The translations under genes were made by a program, and so were the position numbers. From Microcella sp. (GTDB taxonomy: Bacteria; Actinomycetota; Actinomycetes; Actinomycetales; Microbacteriaceae), in NCBI RefSeq assembly GCF_019739195.1, contig NZ_JAHHDS010000003.1, positions 1,860,001 through 1,924,000 on the forward strand: a stretch of 64,000 nt of DNA, in the 5' to 3' direction. Positions within the stretch are counted from its first letter, which is position 1. Every line of letters starts with the position of its first letter. The notes under the pieces are model-generated. The model searched no databases. It saw only the letters and a list, made by a program, of their open reading frames with translations, and had not been told where the DNA came from. Below, one piece after another: positions 36,107-44,702 of the stretch.

Positions 36107-37242
36107 TGCGCGTCGTCTTCGCACCTGATTCGCTCAAGGGCACGGCGACGGCGGCCGAGGCAGCTCGAGCGCTCGCTGAGGGGTGGCGTAGCATCCGCCC
36201 GCATGACGAGATCGTGCTCGCCCCGATGGCCGACGGCGGCGAAGGTACGGTTGACGCGGTGGCGGCGGCCCTGCCAGCGGCCGAGCTGCGACGCACGCGC
36301 GTCACGGGCCCCGCGACCGCTGCTGACGAGCGCGATGTCGAGGCGCGCTGGCTGCTGCTGCCGCCCGAGCCCGACGGCTCGCGCACGGCGCTCGTCGAAC
36401 TTGCCGAAGCCTCGGGGCTGTTGCTGCTCGACGATCTCGCTCCGTTGACGGCGCACACGCTCGGGTTCGGGCAGGTCATTGCCGTGGCGCTCGCCGCCGG
36501 TGCCGATCGCGTGCTGCTCGCGCTCGGCGGCAGCTGCTCGACCGACGGTGGAGCCGGCGCATTGCGTGCGCTCGGCGTCGAGCTGCTCGATGACGCCAAT
36601 GCCCCGGTGCCGCTCGGCAATGCGGGGCTGCACAGCCTTGCGCGCGTCGACCTCGGTACCGCGGTCGCACCGCCCGTGGCCGGAGCGCTCGTGCTCAGCG
36701 ATGTCGACAACCCGCTGCTGGGCTCGCGCGGCGCGGTCGCGGTCTTCGGTTCGCAGAAGGGTCTCGACGTTTCGCTCGCGCCCGACGCCGAGCGCGCGCT
36801 CGACCGCTTCGCGACCGCGATCGACCCGGCCGGTACTCTGGCCGCCACTCCCGGAGCGGGCGCGGCAGGGGGCACCGGCTTCGGGATGCTCGCCTGGGGT
36901 GCCGCGGTCACCTCGGGGTCTCGCGCCATCGCCGAGGCCATCGGGCTGCCGGAGTCGATCGCCGGGGCGCAGCTCGTCGTCACGGGCGAGGGGCGGTTCG
37001 ACGGGCAGTCGGCAGGCGGCAAGGCTCCCGTGGAGGTCGCACGGCAGGCTCGCAAGGCCGGAGTGCCGTGCGCGCTCGTCGCGGGCACGATTGACGCCAG
37101 CCCGGTCGAGGTGTCGGCGTCGAGATTCGACGTCGCGATCGCGCTTGACGAGCTCGCCGGTTCGACCGCCGTGGCCATGGCCGACCCGCTCACCTGGCTG
37201 CGAGCGGCGGGGGAGCGGCTCGCGGCCGCGCACGGTCGCTGA
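36106..37242 (+). CDS. glxK: Glycerate kinase (GarK/GlxK type)
   Basis: 378 residues of the type 1 glycerate kinase family. Seen: VFAPDSLKGTATAAEAARAL at the start, PMADGGEGTVDAV, LGGSCSTDGGAGALRALG and the C-terminal LVVTGEGRFDGQSAGGKAPV. It phosphorylates D-glycerate to 2-phosphoglycerate (or 3-phosphoglycerate in some members), bringing a three-carbon acid into glycolysis. Coupled to the GH42 gene by one shared base, so it belongs to the sugar operon; this hints that the pathway in the region yields glyceraldehyde or glycerate. Confidence 0.9.
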   Translation: MRVVFAPDSLKGTATAAEAARALAEGWRSIRPHDEIVLAPMADGGEGTVDAVAAALPAAELRRTRVTGPATAADERDVEARWLLLPPEPDGSRTALVELAEASGLLLLDDLAPLTAHTLGFGQVIAVALAAGADRVLLALGGSCSTDGGAGALRALGVELLDDANAPVPLGNAGLHSLARVDLGTAVAPPVAGALVLSDVDNPLLGSRGAVAVFGSQKGLDVSLAPDAERALDRFATAIDPAGTLAATPGAGAAGGTGFGMLAWGAAVTSGSRAIAEAIGLPESIAGAQLVVTGEGRFDGQSAGGKAPVEVARQARKAGVPCALVAGTIDASPVEVSASRFDVAIALDELAGSTAVAMADPLTWLRAAGERLAAAHGR

Positions 37243-37270
37243 CGGCGTGGCCGCCGCGCGCCGTGATCCG

Positions 37271-37276
37271 TAGGCT
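37271..37276 (+). promoter_or_regulatory. -10 box of a leaderless promoter for the HerA-like gene
   Basis: TAGGCT lies 6 nt before the ATG; GAGG in the interval is too close to serve as a ribosome site. Confidence 0.5.
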
Positions 37277-37282
37277 GAGGCC

Positions 37283-39046
37283 ATGACTGATCCGCAGCAG
37301 GCCGTCGAGGCCGCGAAGAAGGCTCTCGCCGATGCCGAGGCGGCGCTCGCCGCCGCGACCGAGGCCGCGAAAGCGGAGACCGCCCAGGCTGAGGCTGCCG
37401 AGGCGCAGAAGTCGCAGCCTGCGAAACCTGTCGTCGCCGTGGTAGCGGATGCTCCGCTCGATGCCGAGCGCGTGGCGAGCATCCGTTCTGGATACGCCAT
37501 GGAGGGTGCGGTGCTCGAGATGGGCGCGCTCGTCAACGGCGACGCGTTGCCCGACGTGCCGGTGCGCATTCCGATCGCCATGACCAACCGGCACGGCCTC
37601 GTCGCTGGCGCGACCGGCACGGGCAAGACCAAGACGCTGCAGGTGCTCGCCGAGCAGCTCAGCGCGGCCGGGGTTCCCGTCTTCGCGGCCGACATCAAGG
37701 GCGACTTGAGCGGCATCGCCGTGGCTGGCAGCAGCAGCGAGAAGTTGCTCGCCCGCACCGAGGGCATCGGTCAGAACTGGCAGCCCACGGCGCACCCGAC
37801 CGAGTTCTACTGCCTCGGCGGCATCGGTCACGGCGTGCCTGTGCGCGCTACGGTCTCGAGCTTCGGGGCGCTCATGCTCGCCAAAGTGCTCGGCCTCAAC
37901 CAAACGCAAGAGTCGAGTCTCGGGCTCGTCTTCCATTACGCCGACATCAACGGTCTGCCGCTCGTCGACCTCACCGACTTGCGCACGGTCATCCAGTTTT
38001 TGACGAGCCCCGAGGGCAAGGCCGACCTCGCCGAGCTCGGCGGGCTGAGCAAAGCGACCGCGGGCGTCATCCTGCGCGAGCTCATCACCTTCGCCGCCGA
38101 GGGTGCCGACGTCTTCTTCGGGCAGCCCGAGTTCGACACTGCCGAGTTCTTGCGCACGATGCCCGACGGCCGAGGCATCGTGAGCTTGCTCGAAGTGCCG
38201 GGTGTCGCTGACAAGCCCGCGCTGTTCTCGACCTTCCTCATGTGGCTGCTCGCCGACTTGTTCAACGACCTGCCCGAAGTCGGCGACATCGACAAACCCA
38301 AGCTCGTGTTCTTCTTCGACGAGGCGCACCTTCTATTCAAGGACGCGAGCAAAGACTTTCTCGCCGCGATCACCCAGACCGTGCGACTGATCCGCTCGAA
38401 GGGCGTCGGCATCTTCTTCGTCACCCAGACGCCGAAAGACGTGCCAGCCGACGTGCTGGCCCAGCTCGGATCACGCGTGCAGCACCAGCTTCGGGCGCAC
38501 ACGCCCGACGATCAGAAGGCGCTGCGCGCGACCGTGCGCACGTACCCCAACTCGGGCTACGACCTCGAAGAGGTGCTCATGGGGCTCGGCATCGGCGAAG
38601 CGATCGTCACGGTCATGAACGAGGAGGGTGCTCCCTCGCCCGTCGCGTGGACCCGACTGCGCGCCCCGCAGGGCTCGATGGATCCCGCCCCGGCCGACCT
38701 CGTGTCGGCCACCGTCGCGGCCTCGCCGCTCATGGCACGCTACGGCCAGGCGATCGACCCGCAGTCGGCGCACGAGATGCTCGCCAGCCGCATGAACGCC
38801 GCCGCCGAGGCTGAGGCCGCGCGCGAGGCGGCGACGCAGAAAGACAAGGCGCAAGAGGAGTATGAGAAAGCGTTGCGCGACCTGCAGAAGGGTGACCGCA
38901 CGACGACGCGCACGACGACCCGCCGCTCGACCAAGGCTGCACCGACCATGGGCGACACGATCGGCGACCTGCTCGGGTCGCGCTCGGGCCAGACCGTGAT
39001 CCGCGAGGTGGTGCGCGGTATCTTCGGCACCCTCGGGCGCCGCTAG
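37283..39046 (+). CDS. HerA/FtsK-like ATPase, DUF853 family
   Basis: 587 residues. The N-terminal 45 residues are an Ala/Glu-rich coiled coil, then an ATPase with Walker A GATGTGKTKT, Walker B KLVFFFDEAHLLF and an arginine region (SKGVGIFFVTQTPKDVP). The C-terminal 100 residues include a second coiled coil (EAEAAREAATQKDKAQEEYE) and a basic Thr/Arg tract. DUF853 proteins are relatives of the DNA-pumping HerA helicases, but no HerA partner nuclease (NurA) is adjacent. The cellular role is not known. Confidence 0.85.
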   Translation: MTDPQQAVEAAKKALADAEAALAAATEAAKAETAQAEAAEAQKSQPAKPVVAVVADAPLDAERVASIRSGYAMEGAVLEMGALVNGDALPDVPVRIPIAMTNRHGLVAGATGTGKTKTLQVLAEQLSAAGVPVFAADIKGDLSGIAVAGSSSEKLLARTEGIGQNWQPTAHPTEFYCLGGIGHGVPVRATVSSFGALMLAKVLGLNQTQESSLGLVFHYADINGLPLVDLTDLRTVIQFLTSPEGKADLAELGGLSKATAGVILRELITFAAEGADVFFGQPEFDTAEFLRTMPDGRGIVSLLEVPGVADKPALFSTFLMWLLADLFNDLPEVGDIDKPKLVFFFDEAHLLFKDASKDFLAAITQTVRLIRSKGVGIFFVTQTPKDVPADVLAQLGSRVQHQLRAHTPDDQKALRATVRTYPNSGYDLEEVLMGLGIGEAIVTVMNEEGAPSPVAWTRLRAPQGSMDPAPADLVSATVAASPLMARYGQAIDPQSAHEMLASRMNAAAEAEAAREAATQKDKAQEEYEKALRDLQKGDRTTTRTTTRRSTKAAPTMGDTIGDLLGSRSGQTVIREVVRGIFGTLGRR

Positions 39047-39060
39047 AAGGAGAACGACGC

Positions 39061-40383
39061 ATGAACGCCAGCGATGTCATCGTGCTCGGTGCCGGTCTCG
39101 CCGGGCTGTCGGCCGCACGCGATCTGGCTGCGGCCGGTGTCGACGTGCGCGTGCTCGAGGCGCGGGGTCGCGTGGGCGGGCGGGTCGAGCAGACCGAGCT
39201 CGCCGACGGCCGCCTCGTGCAGCTCGGCGGTGAGGTGGTCGGGCCTTCGCACACGGCCTACGCGAAGCTCGTCGACGAACTCGGCCTGACCCTCGTGCCC
39301 GCCTTCGCCGGGCTGCCTGGCGACGACGTGTGGGTGCTCGCCGACGGCCGCGTCAGCGGTGAGGGCATTCCGTGGTTCAGCGATGACGACCGCCGCAGCT
39401 ACGAGATTGCCGAGCGCGCGTTCGGCGACCTCGTGCGCTCGGTCGACCCCGACGACCCCTGGTCGCACCCCGAGGCCGAGCGGCTCGACCGCCTGAGTGT
39501 CGCACAGTGGCTGCGCGAGGTCGGCGCGACCCCGAACGTCGTACGGGCGCGCGACGTGGCCATGCTCGCCCTCGCCGCCGAGTCGGTCGAGCGCACCTCG
39601 CTGCTCAGCGACCTGCGCAAAGAGGCCGCGGTCGGCTCGACGACCTTCTACGACTACGACGTGTGGGAGGTCTCGCGCGTCGACGAGGGCTCGGCAACAG
39701 TCGCACTGCGCATGGCCGCCGAGCTCGGGCACCGCATCACCCTCGGTGCCGTCGTCGACCGCGTGAGCCTCTCGACGCGGGGCTGCACCGTGACGCTCGC
39801 GAGCGGCGAGCGCTACACGGCGGGGGTGGTCATCTCGACGATTCCTGCCGGACCGTTGCGCAGCATCCGCATCGACGGGCTGTCGGATGCTCGCCGCGCG
39901 TCGCTCGATCGCCAGCGCCATGCCCTCACGTCGAAGGTCACCGCGGCCTACAGCGAATCCTTCTGGGCCGCCGACGGACTCAACGGCACCGCGTATGCCG
40001 AAGTGGGCATGCTCGGCGGCACCTGGGTGCAGCGCGACGGCATTCTCTCAGCGCTCGTGCCGCCAGAGCGGCAGAGCGCGTTTCTCGCCACCTCGCCTGA
40101 GCGCCTGCACGATGAGCTGATTGATGAACTCGTCGCTGCCTTCGGGCCGCGAGCGCGCGAGGTGGAGCAGCTCGCCGTGCGCCGGTGGGCGATCGACCCG
40201 TTCACGCTCGGATACATCACGAGCTGGCGACCCGGTGACGTCACGGGGGTCGGCTCGTTGCACGGCACGCACGAGCCGCCGTTCTACGTCGCAGGCAGTG
40301 ACCAGTGGGTATGCGGCTATATGGAAGGCGCAGTGCGCACGGGGCGTGCGGCCGCTGCCGCGGTGCTCGCCCAGGGCACCTGA
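39061..40383 (+). CDS. FAD-dependent amine oxidase family protein
   Basis: 440 residues. FAD-binding start DVIVLGAGLAGLSAARDLAA followed by VRVLEARGRVGGRVEQ; substrate-domain motif LGGEVVGPSHTAYAKLVDEL; C-terminal FAD motif FYVAGSDQWVCGYMEGAVRTG. The fold is that of flavin monoamine oxidases. The Cys that carries covalent FAD in mammalian MAO is absent at the expected place (LGYITS instead of a GGCY motif), so FAD should be bound non-covalently. Substrate unknown (amines, amino acids or a carotenoid-like compound). AAGGAG precedes the ATG, and the gene is 15 nt from the HerA-like gene. Confidence 0.85.
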   Translation: MNASDVIVLGAGLAGLSAARDLAAAGVDVRVLEARGRVGGRVEQTELADGRLVQLGGEVVGPSHTAYAKLVDELGLTLVPAFAGLPGDDVWVLADGRVSGEGIPWFSDDDRRSYEIAERAFGDLVRSVDPDDPWSHPEAERLDRLSVAQWLREVGATPNVVRARDVAMLALAAESVERTSLLSDLRKEAAVGSTTFYDYDVWEVSRVDEGSATVALRMAAELGHRITLGAVVDRVSLSTRGCTVTLASGERYTAGVVISTIPAGPLRSIRIDGLSDARRASLDRQRHALTSKVTAAYSESFWAADGLNGTAYAEVGMLGGTWVQRDGILSALVPPERQSAFLATSPERLHDELIDELVAAFGPRAREVEQLAVRRWAIDPFTLGYITSWRPGDVTGVGSLHGTHEPPFYVAGSDQWVCGYMEGAVRTGRAAAAAVLAQGT

Positions 40384-40425
40384 AGCGCCTCGTGCTTCGT
40401 GCGGGGTTCGCGTGGATATGCCACC

Positions 40426-42399
40426 ATGAGCGAACCCCGTTTGCCGACGCCGTTAATGACAGCGAGAAGGGTGCCCACCGTGCCCCGACCCCCGCAGAGT
40501 GACGCCGCTGGCGACGGTGGCGGTGTCGACCCGCGGATCGACGAGGCGCTCGATCAAATCGCCGATGGGTTGATCTTCTTCGATCGACAGTGGCGGTACA
40601 CCTACCTCAATCGGTCTGCCGAGCGGTACCTCGGGTTGCCTGCCGACGAGGTCGTGGGCAAGAAGCTCGGTGAACTCTTTCCGGGAGACCCCGCCGAGAG
40701 CGACTTTGGCCAACCGCTACGTCGAGCGATGGAGAACCGCGAGGTCACCAACGCTCGCGCGTACCACGCGACACTCGATCTCTGGCTCGAGACCCGCAGT
40801 TACCCTACGGTCGACGGAATCGCCGTGCACCTGCGAGACGTCTCTGACCTCGAGCGTCAACGGCGCGAACTCGACGAGGCAAGCCAGCGTGCGATGCGCA
40901 TGAGTTCACTTCTCGACATCTCGAACGAGGCCTTCATCACCGAAGACCTCGAGTATCGGGTCACCTACTGGAACAGCGGTGCCGAGCAGATCTACGGGTG
41001 GACCCGAGACGAAGCCGTCGGTCGCGACATTCGCGAGCTCATCTACGACGACGCAACGCGATTCGAGGAGCCCGCCGCGACACTGGCGGCCGCAGGACGA
41101 TGGTCGGGAGAGATGCGGCAACGCTCGAAAGACGGGAGGAGCATCATCGTCGCGTGCCGCTGGCAGGCCATCGTCGATGACGAGGGGCGACCGACGAGCT
41201 ACTTCGCCGTCAACTCCGACGTCACGGCGCTGCGTGAGCAACAAGAGCAGCAGAGTCGAGCGCGACGACTGGAGAGCCTCGGCACCCTCGCTGGCGGCAT
41301 CGCCCACGACCTCAACAACGTGCTGACGCCGGTGCTCATGTCGGTGCAACTCTTGCGCACCATGCAGTCTGCGCGCGAGCAGGAGGAACTGCTCAACGGC
41401 ATGCAATCAGCCATCACCCGGGGTGCGAACATGATCAATCAGGTGCTCTCGTTCGCGCGAGGCGTCGAGGGCGCTCGAGATGCCGTACACATTTCCCGCC
41501 TGATTGACGAGCTCGGCACGCTCACTCTCGCCGTGCTGCCGAAGTCGATCGATGTCGAGATCGACCTCGCTGCGGTGCCGCCTCTCTGGGGGGATGCGAC
41601 TCAGATCCTGCAGGTGCTCGTCAATCTCGTCACGAACGCTCGCGATGCTATGCCTGACGGCGGCACGCTGCGCATCTCGGTGCGGCAACAGCAGGTGAAA
41701 TCGAGCCCCGAGGTGCCGTCAGTTCTCGAGCCCGGACGCTACGTCACGGTGACGATCGAAGATTCCGGGCTTGGCATGACCCCCGAGGTGCAGAGCCGCA
41801 TCTTCGAACCGTTCTACACGACAAAGAACCCGGGTGACGGAACAGGTCTGGGTCTGGCGAGCAGTCTCGCGATCGCTCACAGTCACGGCGGCTACCTGCA
41901 GGTGCTCAGTGAGCTGGGGGTGGGGTCGCGTTTCACGCTCTCCCTTCCTGCCGCCGACGAAGCTCAGGCGGTGGATGCGGCTTCCTCGAGCAATAACGGC
42001 GAGGTGATGCGGGGGCACGGTGAACTGGTCCTCGTGATCGACGACGAGTCGAGCATCCGCACAATCGTGTCGCAGGCCCTCGCCCGCAACGGGTACCGCA
42101 CGGTGGAGGCGAAGAACGGTCGGGACGCCATGGCACTGCTTCAGGAGCACGCCGAGAGCGTGCGACTCGTCTTCACCGACATGATGATGCCGGTCATGGA
42201 CGGAGCAGCGACGGCGTCGTACGTTCTGGCGAATCACCCGGGCGTCGCGATCGTTGCCTCGAGCGGGCTCTCGGCCTCCGCTGCGGTCGACCGAGCACGA
42301 GAGGCCGGTGTGCGCCACTTCATCTCGAAACCCTTCACTGCCGAGACGCTGCTGCGCACGATCCGCGATGCCTTGCGCGAGGAGTCTCCTTCGGGCTAG
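40426..42399 (+). CDS. PAS-containing hybrid histidine kinase / response regulator
   Basis: About 657 residues. Two PAS domains (about 45-150 and 160-275), an NtrB-like kinase core with phospho-acceptor H294 in GGIAHDLNNVLTPVL, ATP-binding N box NLVTNARDAMPDGGTL and G boxes EDSGLGMT and GTGLGLASS, then a receiver domain with phospho-acceptor D585 in LVFTDMMMPVMDG. No membrane helices, so it should sense a cytoplasmic signal. The output partner is not adjacent. The start is uncertain: ATG 40426 is taken, but ATG 40456 and GTG 40471 are possible. Its stop shares the bases CTAG with the stop of the opposing permease gene. Confidence 0.88.
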   Translation: MSEPRLPTPLMTARRVPTVPRPPQSDAAGDGGGVDPRIDEALDQIADGLIFFDRQWRYTYLNRSAERYLGLPADEVVGKKLGELFPGDPAESDFGQPLRRAMENREVTNARAYHATLDLWLETRSYPTVDGIAVHLRDVSDLERQRRELDEASQRAMRMSSLLDISNEAFITEDLEYRVTYWNSGAEQIYGWTRDEAVGRDIRELIYDDATRFEEPAATLAAAGRWSGEMRQRSKDGRSIIVACRWQAIVDDEGRPTSYFAVNSDVTALREQQEQQSRARRLESLGTLAGGIAHDLNNVLTPVLMSVQLLRTMQSAREQEELLNGMQSAITRGANMINQVLSFARGVEGARDAVHISRLIDELGTLTLAVLPKSIDVEIDLAAVPPLWGDATQILQVLVNLVTNARDAMPDGGTLRISVRQQQVKSSPEVPSVLEPGRYVTVTIEDSGLGMTPEVQSRIFEPFYTTKNPGDGTGLGLASSLAIAHSHGGYLQVLSELGVGSRFTLSLPAADEAQAVDAASSSNNGEVMRGHGELVLVIDDESSIRTIVSQALARNGYRTVEAKNGRDAMALLQEHAESVRLVFTDMMMPVMDGAATASYVLANHPGVAIVASSGLSASAAVDRAREAGVRHFISKPFTAETLLRTIRDALREESPSG

Positions 42400-44210
42400 A
42401 AGGGGAACAGCACGGGCACGAGCAGCGCCGCCACCGCCAAGAACAGCAGCATGATCGGCAGCCCGAACTTCCAGTAGTCGCCGAACTGCAGACCGGCTGG
42501 CGCCATGATCATGAGGTTCGCCGGCGTCGCGACCGGGGTCAGGACGGCGGCGGCCGAGACGACCGCCACGCCCAGCAGGAACGGCAGGGGAGAGACCCCG
42601 AGCTCGTAGGCGACCGAGATCGCGATCGGCGCGACGATGAGGGCAGTGGCCGTGTTGCTAATGAGCTGGCCGAAGATGAGCGTGACGACGAGCAGGGCAG
42701 TCATGACGATGTGCGGCCCGAACGAGCCGACGATATCGACGATGCCCGTGGCGATCAGGTCGGCCGCGCCCGTCTGGGTGATCGCCGTTGAGACGGGAAT
42801 CATGCCGCCGACGAGCAGCACGGTCGTCCACTGAATCGAGCGGTGCGCCTTCTCGATCGACACAACGCGCGTGAGCACCATCGCCCCGGCGGCAAGCAGA
42901 CCGGCTACAGCGGGCGGCATGATGCCGGTCGCGAGAGCGATGACCATGAGCACGAGCACGATGAGCGCGGTGTAGGCACGGCGGCCGATCGGGGCTGCCT
43001 GGCGGCGGATCTGGTCGGGAGCATCCACGACCATGACCGAAGGGTCGCGCAGATTCTGATCGAGGTCGTCCCAGCGGCCCTGTACGAGCAGGATGTCGCC
43101 CGCCTCGAGGCGCAGCTCGGTCTGGTCGCCGACGTTCTCGCCGCCGCGCTGGATGGCGACCACGATGAGGTCGCCGCTCTCGGTGACCATGCCGGGCCAC
43201 ACCGGGTCACCGATGGCGCGCGACCGCGGGGGTATGACGATCTCGGCCACGCCATACTCGGCATCGAGCGTCGCCCAGTTCGTCGCTACGGTGCTCGTGC
43301 CGACCCCCTCGAGCTTCGAGTCGTCGCTCACCGAGCGGATGGCCGTGGGGGTGCCCTGCAGAATGAGCACGTCGCCGACGCGGATCGGCGCCGCCGGGTC
43401 GCGCGGGCCTCGTTGCGAGGGTGACTGGATAGCGATGAGTGAGACCGCAGACGGTGCTTCGAACACGATCTCGGCCTCGGTCTTGCCGATGAGCGGCGAG
43501 CCCGAAAGCACCCGCACGCGGCCGAACGGCTGGGCGTCGCCGAACTGGGTGAGGAGTGTGCGTGCGTGGTCGCCCAAATCGCTCGAGAGCGTGGTCGGGA
43601 TGCGGGCCGGAATCAGGCGGTTGCCGAAGAGCACCGTGATGAGAATGGTGCCGGCGACGATGGGAACCCCGACGAGGCCAAACTCGAAGAACCCGAACGC
43701 ACGCCCGGTCTCTTCTTCGGCGAGCTCAGACATGATGACGTTGACGGGCGAGCCGGTCAGGGTGAGCAGCGAGCCCGCGTGCGCGCCGAAGGCGAGCGGC
43801 AGCAGCAGCCGTGCCGAGGCGATCGACATCTTCGTCGCGATGACGACCACGACGGGCAGCAGAGCGGCGACCGCGCCGTTGACACTGATGAGGGCGGCGA
43901 GCACCGCGACGACCAGCATGATGATGATCGTCAGGGTGCGCGAGCTACCGCCGCCGCTCGCGATGAGGCGCTGTCCGGTCCACGCTGTCAGGCCCGACGA
44001 GTCGAGCCCTTCGGCGACGACGAACAAACTCGCGATAAGAATGACGGCCGGATCACCAAAGCCCGCGAAGGTCTGACCGAGGTCGAGAATGCCCGTCGCA
44101 TAGAGGGCGAGCGAGGCGCCGAGAGCGATGAGACCGACCGGAATGCGGTTGGTCACGAACGCGAGCACCACGATCGCGAGAATCAGCATCGTCACCGCGA
44201 TATCGCTCAC
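42396..44210 (-). CDS. SLC13/DASS-family permease with two TrkA-C domains
   Basis: 604 residues. N-terminal membrane helices (VTMLILAIVVLAFVTNRIPV), a central cytoplasmic region of two TrkA-C-like (RCK C) domains (VRVLSGSPLIGKTEAEIVF and VAEIVIPPRSRAIGDPVWPG), then more helices to the C-terminus (LLGVAVVSAAAVLTPVATPA). Such proteins transport divalent anions or dicarboxylates with sodium; the substrate is not clear here, and sulfate and C4-dicarboxylates are candidates. The GTG start has TAGTGT 6 nt upstream on the minus strand, another apparent leaderless gene. Confidence 0.86.
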   Translation of the reverse strand: MSDIAVTMLILAIVVLAFVTNRIPVGLIALGASLALYATGILDLGQTFAGFGDPAVILIASLFVVAEGLDSSGLTAWTGQRLIASGGGSSRTLTIIIMLVVAVLAALISVNGAVAALLPVVVVIATKMSIASARLLLPLAFGAHAGSLLTLTGSPVNVIMSELAEEETGRAFGFFEFGLVGVPIVAGTILITVLFGNRLIPARIPTTLSSDLGDHARTLLTQFGDAQPFGRVRVLSGSPLIGKTEAEIVFEAPSAVSLIAIQSPSQRGPRDPAAPIRVGDVLILQGTPTAIRSVSDDSKLEGVGTSTVATNWATLDAEYGVAEIVIPPRSRAIGDPVWPGMVTESGDLIVVAIQRGGENVGDQTELRLEAGDILLVQGRWDDLDQNLRDPSVMVVDAPDQIRRQAAPIGRRAYTALIVLVLMVIALATGIMPPAVAGLLAAGAMVLTRVVSIEKAHRSIQWTTVLLVGGMIPVSTAITQTGAADLIATGIVDIVGSFGPHIVMTALLVVTLIFGQLISNTATALIVAPIAISVAYELGVSPLPFLLGVAVVSAAAVLTPVATPANLMIMAPAGLQFGDYWKFGLPIMLLFLAVAALLVPVLFPF

Positions 44211-44216
44211 GCGTTG

Positions 44217-44222
44217 ACACTA
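44217..44222 (-). promoter_or_regulatory. -10 box of a leaderless promoter for the SLC13-type permease
   Basis: On the minus strand TAGTGT is followed after 6 nt by the GTG start. Confidence 0.5.
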
Positions 44223-44303
44223 ACTGAACCGCGCTTTGTTTCGTAGAGTGAGCCTCGCGGAGCACGCATGGCCGCGCATCGCGTCATCGAAAGGACCACC
44301 ACC

Positions 44304-44693
44304 ATGGACGGATTTCTCGGCAATGTCTGGGACTTCGTTTTGCTCTTCTTCATCTCGTTCGCGTTCATCGCCTACTTCATCACGCTCTTCAGCGTGGTCG
44401 TCGACCTGTTCCGCGACGAGTCGCTCAGCGGAGGCTGGAAGGCCGTTTGGCTGCTCTTCATCTGGTTCGTGCCGTTCGTGACGCTGTTCGTCTACCTCAT
44501 CGCGCGCGGCGGCGGCATGGCGAAGCGCAGTCAGTCGCAGGCGCAAAAGTCGCAAGAGGCCGCCGCCGAATACATTCGCGGCGTGGCGGGCACCAGCCCG
44601 GCCGACGAGATCGCCAAGGCGAAGGCGTTGCTCGCCGACGGCACGATCTCGCAGGCCGAGTTCGATGCCATGAAGGCGAAGGCGCTCGCGTAG
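44304..44693 (+). CDS. Small membrane protein with C-terminal SHOCT domain
   Basis: 129 residues. Two membrane segments (WDFVLLFFISFAFIAYFITL and AVWLLFIWFVPFVTLFVYLI) resemble the PLDc_N-type module found in cardiolipin synthases and related proteins. The C-terminus ADEIAKAKALLADGTISQAE (continuing FDAMKAKAL) is a SHOCT domain. Function unknown, probably membrane assembly or oligomerisation. GAAAGGA is correctly spaced before the ATG. It converges with the cardiolipin synthase gene. Confidence 0.8.
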   Translation: MDGFLGNVWDFVLLFFISFAFIAYFITLFSVVVDLFRDESLSGGWKAVWLLFIWFVPFVTLFVYLIARGGGMAKRSQSQAQKSQEAAAEYIRGVAGTSPADEIAKAKALLADGTISQAEFDAMKAKALA

Positions 44694-44702
44694 CAATCAG
44701 AG

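Noticed and set aside
44214-44219. TTGACA as the -35 box of the SHOCT gene
   Set aside because: The nearest plausible -10 box (TAGAGT, 44244-44249) is 24 nt away, too far; the bases are better explained as part of the minus-strand leaderless promoter region.
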